Below, one piece after another: positions 56,890 through 64,000 of a DNA stretch of 64,000 nt. This DNA comes from Spirometra erinaceieuropaei (Eukaryota > Platyhelminthes > Cestoda > Diphyllobothriidea > Diphyllobothriidae). The position numbers and the translations under genes are program-made. The notes beneath the pieces were generated by a model. It ran no database searches. It saw only the letters and a program-made list of their open reading frames with translations, and was not told where the DNA came from. Location: positions 362,224 through 426,223 of the forward strand of contig CACRXP010000231.1 in assembly GCA_902702965.1 (NCBI GenBank), written 5' to 3'. Numbering within the stretch: the stretch's first letter is position 1; each line of letters opens with the position of its first letter.

Positions 56890-57330
56890 CCATAGTTGCC
56901 TTTCATATTGACCCAACCGTTAAAAACTCGGCGCCTCCGTGGGATTCGAACCCACACAGTTAAGGGAAGGCTTTAGTACAGCCAATGCTCTAACCACTTG
57001 AGCTACGAGGCCCCGCCAGACGACTCGAGTTTAATCACATTTGAGTCAAGTTACCCGTCCAGCCTACCGGAACGTCTGGTATCCACCAAATCTGATACAG
57101 TAAGTTGACTGCACAAGCAGGAATTCCCAAGTAATTCACCTAGAATCCACCAGGTGAATACTAGGCTCACGTAATTTACGGACGTTTTGGCAGATTTTGA
57201 ATAATTCATTGAGTGTTGACTGTAATAAAGCCTTCCCCTTAGTGCGTGGGTTCAAATCCCAATGAGGCGCCGAGCTTTTCACAATTGGATCAATATAAAT
57301 TATTCAAAATCCGCCAAAACATCTATAGAT
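56890..57330. mobile_element. SINE type 1, inverted pair with best-preserved tRNA head
   Basis: Minus copy (57215 to 56890): body, then GGGGCCTCGTAGCTCAAGTG, GTTAGAGCATTGGCTGTACT, B-box GTGGGTTCGAATCCCAC, GGAGGCGCCGAG. The acceptor-like ends GCCTC/GAGGC and the T-arm GTGGG/CCCAC pair. Plus copy (about 57205-57330): half tRNA from GTTGACTGTAATAAAGCC through GTGGGTTCAAATCCCAATG, GAGGCGCCGAGC, then ATTATTCAAAATCCGCC. The two meet at about 57208. The ~11-nt segment between the anticodon-like arm and T-arm is longer than in most tRNAs, and the sequence lies inside a dispersed repeat, so I call it SINE, not a tRNA gene. Confidence 0.75.
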
Positions 57331-58539
57331 GTCTTATCAGAAAATCGGGCTTGTTCGATATAGTAACATCGGCACATTAAGAGTTAAGGAATAATATCCA
57401 GACGGCCGTAGGATACATTTAAAAGTGGAAAGAAATCGTCTGATTTGAGCGAGCGTTCTTCAGTCTAACTAACAAAAGCTGACTCTGAAGTTAACAACGC
57501 GCTGACTGTTAAACCACTTTGTACGGAAAATTCAGTCTGCTCTTTTGAATGCGATATTATCTTCTCATTTTAAATTTAAACTCACGGCTTTGGCGGTGTC
57601 TGGAGGAAAGCATTAATTAACGGGTAATTCAATCAGCGGTTCTTTTCGTTCAAACTATCGTCGGAGACGGAGATAGTCGCCTTGACTCCCGGTTTTAGCC
57701 TCGCCCTGTTTACAAAGTTCCCATAGAAAACAGGGTCGCCTGATTTATAGTTTGGGTTTGACAAATCTGGTAGTCGCAGTAAAAGTGATGACGAAATAAA
57801 AGAAATTAGCCAGACTGGTCAACATTTTGCGGACCTACGAACTGACCTACATAATGGCCAGAAGCTGTAAAAGTGTTGAAGTGTAGAGCCCGACCTCAGT
57901 TTTGGATTGCGAATTTGGGTTAAATATAAGGTGATTGCGCGCAACTTGAAACGTCATACTTAAGACCGCCAAAAGGTTGACTTGCCTAAGAACGCTAAAC
58001 AAGATAGCGTTTCATTTGAGCAACTAGCAGGCATCTTCTATTGGGCTTACTTGTGTGACATAAACGTAAGTACTAGTGGCTAGATCTTCTTTCACTATCT
58101 ATACATCCGGCATAACCATGTTTTCATCTATCCATGACTAATTTTACGAACGCACAATTAACAAGGATGTCTGTTTTCACTACTCCAACTCCGTTCAAAA
58201 ACTACAGTATCGTACATAGAAATATTCATATTTGAAACGAAGCAGTATCCATAAATGTGACTAACTAAACGTAAATAAACACATGTACTATGACGCACGG
58301 CACATTCACGTCCCACGTTGCTCTTAATCTACATATGCCCTCAATTTCATTCTATTTTGGAATCTTTAAAGTTCTCTACCAGAACTGGCCGTGTGAGGGC
58401 TTAAAATAATTTTCGGAAGGCTATTTTAAACTTTCCATTTTCAAACGCAAATAGCTTTGTTGCAGGCCGTGCTGATGGGTTAAAAATGCGACTAAATTAC
58501 CACTTCAAGTTATAAGGTGTATTGTCTGATGGCCTAAAA
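57331..58539. other. No recognisable feature
   Basis: AT-rich sequence with no ORF over about 60 codons. Confidence 0.4.
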
Positions 58540-58985
58540 GTCAGGCTGCAATAGCACCTTCCTAATATGGCCTTTTTGGCAGTCTCACTCCGTGCGATGC
58601 AAGTCAGGTGTGAGGGCACAACCACGTGCGGCTTCGGCCGTGCCAGCCACCCCATTTTTGACGGTCCGAGGCCCGGTAATTTGCTGTGTTGACCAGGAGA
58701 TGGGGAGTGGAACGCTAAGCTACGGGTTCGCCCGCGCCATCCACGGGCGCCCTCCTCCGCCTCCGGTCTTCTTGACTCTGTCTTGACACTGAGTCCATGC
58801 AGGAAAGGAAGAGAGAGTGTGGTAGATGCTGTGGAAGTCTACGTGCGCTTTAGGCTAATTCACGCACAAGTAACCGTCCCTGCTTCACCATGTTGTGGAG
58901 CACACGGTGGACCTCGTCGGCAACGACAGTCGAACTGTGGCTTGGTTGGGCACACTCGTTCTCCTGTTTGCATCCGTCAATGATT
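58540..58985 (+). repeat. Family B interspersed repeat (copy 5, best preserved)
   Basis: Used as reference for the family: AGTCAGGCTGCAATAGCACC, TTTGCTGTGTTGACCAGGAG, CGCCCTCCTCCGCCTCCGG, TCTTCTTGACTCTGTCTTGA, GTGTGGTAGATGCTGTGG, GCTAATTCACGCACAAGTAA and GTTGTGGAGCACACGGTGG. GC-rich, and ORFs on the plus strand (58592-58786, 58783-58983) are not conserved in other copies. Confidence 0.68.
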
Positions 58986-59454
58986 GAAATTATCGAGGGT
59001 CTTGACGCTTCTCGTCGGGTTTCTAGCTGGTAACATGACCTCTATGACTTGCTGACTCACCCTGGCCACCGACTCCAGTCAGCGTTCTCCGGGAGGATTT
59101 TAGACTTTCCGGCCAACTTTGGCTCTCTGAATACCGAAATGGTAACGCAAGTATTGCTTTGCAGAGAGGTCTGCATTCAAAATGTAAGCAGTTGTCGAGC
59201 ACCTTTGAAAAGACAGAGCACTGGATAAAAATGAGTTAATATTTTGACTTCCGGCTCAGCATACCGCTGCAGTACGTTAACTCACCCGTGAAAGTTTATG
59301 CTATTCATTCTTCTGCTCCTGATACGGTGATCGACTTTCTGTTCGAACAACTCGACCGCAGAACCAACCAGGTTCAGGTACCATGTAAACTGCGTTAAAT
59401 TTCGGCCCCCTTTGCCAAGTGTGCTCACCAACATAGGAATAGCCGGCCGGGAAC
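58986..59454. other. No recognisable feature
   Basis: Unique sequence; the minus ORF 59301-59543 overlaps the following SINE and is not credible. Confidence 0.4.
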
Positions 59455-59665
59455 AAATTATTCAGACACGTCGAAGCCACCGAGGTCGCCGACGTCTTCA
59501 CAGTTGGGTAAAAATAAATCATAAGAAATCTGCGAAAACACATATTGGCTATGTGAGTCTCGCAATTATCTGGTAGATTCTATACTAAGTACTTAGAAAT
59601 ACTGCGTATGCAGTCAGCCTACTTTGCTTTTAAAGAAGGGGCTCGACCACGTGACCCAAAGTTTG
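59455..59665 (+). repeat. SINE type 1, 3' part
   Basis: The plus strand runs from the end of the tRNA head (CCACCGAGGTCGCCGACG) through TCTTCACAGTTGGGTAAAAA, AATCTGCGAAAACACA, TATGTGAGTCTCGCAATTAT, CTGGTAGATTCTA and TATGCAGTCAGCCTAC. It shows that the body follows the head, which sets the SINE orientation as tRNA head, spacer, body. Confidence 0.6.
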
Positions 59666-59756
59666 TTCCTATGCCCATTACCAGTTTTAGAGGTTTGGTG
59701 AATTGTTTGGCACCCAAGATCTTTTTCGTTTTATCATATTCATTTTGAAAATGTAC

Positions 59757-61545
59757 GGTTAGTGACCTAACCCATTAAATGTGCCGAACTTGAGGAATGA
59801 GTGCGAATCACTCGCAAACTGACGCCATTTAATAAGTCCAATGTCTATGTTGATTAAGTATATGTTTTAAAGAATGAAAAAATCGAAGAAATCATAATGG
59901 CAGTGTTGCGTTGTTTTGAAATGCCGATTTACTTAAAAAAGGCGGCATATTCTGAAAACGCCAGAAAGGGCTCTAATGTAGTAAACTTCGTTTTTAGATG
60001 CAGAGGATGTATTCTAATATAAAACAACGTAGTAAATATGAAGTTGCAAATAAAATAACGTTTAATAATAGTGCTTTAGTGAAGTTTACATCTAAATATC
60101 GTTTGAGAATTAGTGTGATTTTATGCATGGCGGTTTTTCAACAGCCTACATTCTGCGCTTAGCTTCCAAAAGGGTTTTCCAAGGATTCATGTTATGCTTG
60201 ATTCGGTTGAGTTAAATAAGGTGGGTTTCAACAAGAGAAAAAGGGGTTTTACCTGAGTTCGCCGATGGAGACACCGGAGGAACAAAGGTTTTTATAAGTT
60301 GACATGCCATGAGGCCGGTCAATGTTCTGTAAGTTTAAATAGAACTGACAGACGTGATCGTAGACATAAAATTTTGTGTTTATGGAGAGAACTTTTCTTC
60401 CGTTAAATTAATCTACATTTTTCCTTTATTTTGGATAACGTTGAGTTTCAGATCGGCCTCAAAATATTGCTGATTAATAATTTTTTACTAAAGACCCGTC
60501 GGAGTACCACCATACTTCATGATTTTCAGCGTTCTCATCTTATCATCCATAAAACCAGATTCTGATTTATCTGTCTGTTAAGAACTTTAAAATTGGATTA
60601 TTTTGGACGCATTTACCAAATTAGTGAGTGTTCAGGCGCTCCTATTTACGAAGATGGTCATTTGGGCCACATGTGAAGGCTCATTCAAACATCAAACTTC
60701 ATTTTCGAGACAAATGGCTGTCCACAACGAAATACAACAACAAATATGCCGCCGATCGATAATATAACTTTCCTTAATAAGTTACCTCTTTAATAAGGGC
60801 TTGATTACTTCAGACCGTTGACAGATCTCTGTGTACTTTGCATTTTTGAACGGTGAGGCTAAGCAAAAATTTCAAACTTTTGGCGGTTGTCTCACGTTCC
60901 AAAAGAATACTGCTTTTTCTGCCGTACACTTCAGAACTTGCCTTCCTCTTTATATTGCGGCCATTTTTACTGTTTTTGCTCGCTTTTAGACTTGTTCTTT
61001 GATTATGAATGCACAGCACAGCGCCCATAAAAATACTGATATTTTTTGAAACTACCACTACTAATGTTTTGCATACAAAGTTATGCACAGAAGCCAAACT
61101 GCACAACAAGTAGTGTTTCCTATGTTCAAAACTCAAGATGAATATTCGATGATGGTTAATTTTGTGATATCAGGTAGTTTTTTAAAACGGCTAAACAATG
61201 TTAGCCCATTTAAACCAAATCGCATTGATCTGTTAATTTTACATTAAGGAAATGATAAAATTTCTGGTTTTCTTAAAAGAGCCCTTGTGTTATGAGGTTG
61301 ATTACCACGGTCAATATCCGACATAAAATAAATTTTTAAGTTTGGCTAAATCTGCTTATTAAAACTTTCGCGAGCAAATTACTATCCTTTCATCGAAAAA
61401 ATCGCTCAGATGCGTAACCAGGGTCAAAGACATGCATTAGCATAGGAAATTGCACAACTATATTCCACCGTGCATTTTCGTTAAAATTTTCTTATAAATT
61501 ACCTGATATAATTACGTAAGCGCTATCTTTGCACAAAAAAGGACA
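59757..61545 (+). repeat. Family R repeat, uninterrupted copy
   Basis: About 1.79 kb aligned with the split copy at 6.6-10.7 kb (blocks listed there). It lacks both the LINE and the fold-back, and so is the empty-site reference for both insertions. No conserved ORF: the minus ORF 60810-61136 (108 codons) has no counterpart in copy 1. Termini: starts near CGGTTAGTGACCTAACC and ends near ATTACGTAAGCGCTATC. No terminal repeats were recognised. Confidence 0.8.
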
Positions 61546-62650
61546 TTTCATTGTAGGATGTGGATGAGTGAACAAAATGTGCAACGTTAAAGACGTCCAG
61601 AAATTCTCGCATCGGGTTCCGTCATCAGATTCCATTACATCGGTCACGTACGGTAGTTCAATGGCTTTTATTACCATACACTACAGAATAAAAGCAGATT
61701 GCGACGTGACCTCCGCTGACACTACGAATTTATTTGGCAGGCAACGTGAAACTTTTCACTGTGAGTCCGTAAGCTACAGTGATCTCGATTGGCACAATAT
61801 GCTTGCGGAAAGTTTTTTCTTTAAATACTTTTGGAGGGCCACCTAACTAAAGCAAAACCATTTTATTTGCTCTCATAGTGCACCGTTAATGCTGCACTTT
61901 GTTTTTCCTCTGTTCATCAAGGCATATCAATTTCACGTGTGGAAGTCTTTACGAGGATGTGTTACCATCTACGACAGAAATGGGTGTTCTCGCTTATGCT
62001 CTTAGTCATCTGCGTGTTATCTATGGTGACGAGTGGGGCGGCAGTACATCCCTTGACCACATGCTCGATAACGAAGTCGTGGTAGCCACTGAGTTTCCGC
62101 GCCTCATCTAGGAAGCATTTGGAATATTTTGTGGACCATAAAGTGTGATAAAACTTGGTGCCGTCTCTCTCGTGTTTGGCACAGTCTTTGTTAAATGAAG
62201 CTTTATTTCATAATCTCCATATTTATTCCTCCGTCGGCCCATTTGCCTTTTAGGGTAGACTTTGGGTTGTGGTTGCATGCGAGACCTGTTCTCCAGGTAA
62301 TGCTGAGTGTCGTTCAAAAGATTGAAATTCCTGCTCAAAAGTTTGCGCCTCTCTCCTGCGGAGTGTTGCAGTCATATTGCAATCGAGAAATTGGGCGCTT
62401 CTCGTGTGAAAGAAGATTTGGAGCCTCCATATTGAATCAGTCTTGTGATCAATTGACAAAAGGTAATTTGGTGCTGTATTTATGGGCACCATTATCCTCT
62501 CTTCCAGCAGTTAATTGTAAAGGTGATCTCTCCTCCATTTTGCAAACGCTAAATGCACATATAACCACGATGAAGTTGGAAGCCGCAGTACGATGTGTCT
62601 CAATCTTGGTCAGGCAAAATAATGCACAGTAAGCAGAAACTCTACCATGA
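61546..62650 (+). CDS. Possible exons of an unrecognised gene (weak)
   Basis: Three protein-like plus-strand pieces: 61568-61846 (VPSSDSITSVTYGSSMAFIT, HYRIKADCDVTSADTTNLFG), 61922-62111 (TTEMGVLAYALSHLRVIYGD, EWGGSTSLDHMLDNEVVVAT, ending EFPRLI) and 62495-62632 (DLSSILQTLNAHITTMKLEA, AVRCVSILVRQN). The second is preceded by a pyrimidine tract and CATCAAG, the third by CCTCTCTTCCAG, both acceptor-like. No family is recognised and the frames do not connect directly. All could be chance in this size of window. No repeat family covers the region. Confidence 0.2.
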
Positions 62651-64000
62651 AGAACTCAGCTAGGCTTGATGGCTAGAGGAAGTCCTTTTGATATCAACAA
62701 CTCTCTCCGCCTAACCGGTTGGCCTCATTCATCATGAAGGCCCGACGTATCTTGCATATCGTTGGGGCTATAAAATCCTTACTTAAATTCAGCGTCCAGG
62801 AAAATGAAAGGGGCTTCTGGAAATGAATAAAGTCATGCCTTTATTCTGCGTCGACTTAGAAAACGAGATTAGACCTATACATAGACTGACCTTTGGAGCA
62901 CATTCTACGGCACCTAAAGAAAACATTTCTTGGCATTCCCTGGTGGACGATTTAAAATGCAACCCGTAGCATAGGAAAAATAAGCTTCTTTCGTTAATAA
63001 TTGGAAAAAATTTGAAATGGTTAGTCGTTGACCTCCATGCTATCGGAAAATGCCAACTTTGGAAAAGTAATCCGACTAACACAAGAAGATCGGGAACCTC
63101 GCCGTTTGATTTATTTATTTGCCTTGGATGTTCATGAACTGTCTAGTGTGAAGTAAAAAATCCGAAATCTATACTTAAAATCAAAATGCCCGTCTGACGT
63201 CTTAGAGTTAATCAAAATCTGTGAGATACAGATGCGAGCGATCTCGACTACATGTCGATTGAACGCTCAAATATGACTCTGCAGTGAGGGTTTCAGTCTT
63301 AAACCACCTCCAGTCACTACTTGATTCCACATCTTTACTAGTTGCGTTGTACGTGTCACCGGATGAAAATGCTAGCAATGCAGACATGTTTGCCATTGTC
63401 ACTTCTAAATAAGCCAGCAACGCTTTTCAGTACCGATTGTTGTTCACCCTGCAACAGATTACTACTGCTTCAATCTGCGGGTCAGTCGCAGAACCTAATG
63501 ATTTGCCGCCCCCTCCAGTTACCTAGTCGGGTCTATGAAATCCCTCCTCGGCTCACAATAAATGCCAATCACATACAGACACATATGAATAGACCTATAT
63601 CAGAGATCATGTCTTTGTTCTTAATGGTAGATTCTTCAACCCAATTTTTTACAAGGCAGCGGGTCGAAATATGACGTGGGGATGGAAGACACATCACAAA
63701 CTTTGCAATGCTAGGTGTGCTAGCTACGCATGAAACTCGGTTTTGTGGTTATTTAGTTACCTCTTCCTGACACAGCTCGTTAACGCAATGATTTAACTGG
63801 AGTTACACTCAAACCGATTACCATGGAGTCTTACTTTCGTATTATTAGTTGGAGATTCGTTATTTTACTATCTGTTAAAGACTTGACTGATCTCTATATT
63901 TAAATAGCTATCTCTTTTGTCAGGTAAGATTCGGGGACATGACCGGCAGCTTAGAGAGAAGGCAAGTGTCGAGGATTTGCGAGGGCGGACCTACCAGCGT
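62651..64000. other. No supported gene; one minus-strand ORF of note
   Basis: At 63205-63396 (minus strand) a frame begins in good start context (ACAATGG) and reads MANMSALLAFSSGDTYNATS, KDVESSSDWRWFKTETLTAE, SYLSVQSTCSRDRSHLYLTD. Composition is protein-like but it is short, the family is unknown, and a 110-codon ORF overlaps it on the plus strand. Nothing else recognised. Confidence 0.25.

Overview
The window looks like a repeat-saturated intergenic or intronic stretch of a large, AT-rich eukaryotic nuclear genome. The best guess is a flatworm, probably a diphyllobothriid-type tapeworm (Spirometra/Dibothriocephalus-like). Nothing is bacterial: there are no operons, Shine-Dalgarno-spaced genes or CRISPR. 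What is recognisable is retroelement wreckage: Penelope-like elements (PLEs) with GIY-YIG endonuclease, CR1/jockey-like LINEs ending in short microsatellites, a second LINE with an APE endonuclease and C-terminal C2H2 fingers, and tRNA-derived SINEs. The species guess rests on my memory of tapeworm LINE/PLE proteins and is inference. I found no confidently identifiable host gene.

Layout. 0-6.6 kb: sparse, with a PLE reverse transcriptase scrap (0.6-0.8 kb), a repeat holding degenerate telomere-like CCCTAA units (1.9-2.1 kb) and one copy of a ~400 bp GC-rich repeat ('family B', 3.9-4.3 kb). 6.6-10.7 kb: a ~1.8 kb unit ('family R', second copy 59.8-61.5 kb) split by a 5'-truncated LINE (7.2-9.1 kb) and by a fold-back element (9.85-10.22 kb). 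11.9-16.3 kb: a complete ~970 bp element with very long terminal inverted repeats ('family A'), a SINE with a hammerhead-like motif, and a PLE GIY-YIG remnant with its 3' tail. 20.9-24.7 kb: A and B copies. 24.7-28.5 kb: a minus-strand LINE (endonuclease, RT remnant, zinc fingers) whose RT core is replaced by a PLE fragment that is itself inverted-duplicated. 28.6-30.4 kb: a PLE scrap next to telomere-like repeats, then a LINE tail. 30.5-31.6 kb: two ORFs that could be exons of an unrecognised gene. 32-50 kb: mostly empty AT-rich DNA with SINEs, A and B copies, a LINE tail and a PLE 3' part. 51.0-52.7 kb: a family A copy carrying two PLE insertions, one of them an apparently perfect 151-bp inverted repeat. 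53.3-55.8 kb: the most complete PLE, dead (YVDD changed to YVSA, several stops). 56.9-61.5 kb: SINE pairs, a B copy and the second R copy. 61.5-64 kb: weak exon-like ORFs.

The most unusual theme is recurrent inverted dimers. Three PLE-related pieces (9.9, 26.7-27.0, 51.1-51.5 kb) and three copies of one tRNA-SINE (32.3, 49.2, 57.1 kb) are arranged head-to-head or tail-to-tail. Hammerhead-ribozyme-like motifs (CTGANGA, a stem, then GAAA) recur at PLE 3' ends and inside the other SINE. This fits the known association of PLEs with hammerhead motifs and complex terminal repeats, but the exact architectures here deserve checking.
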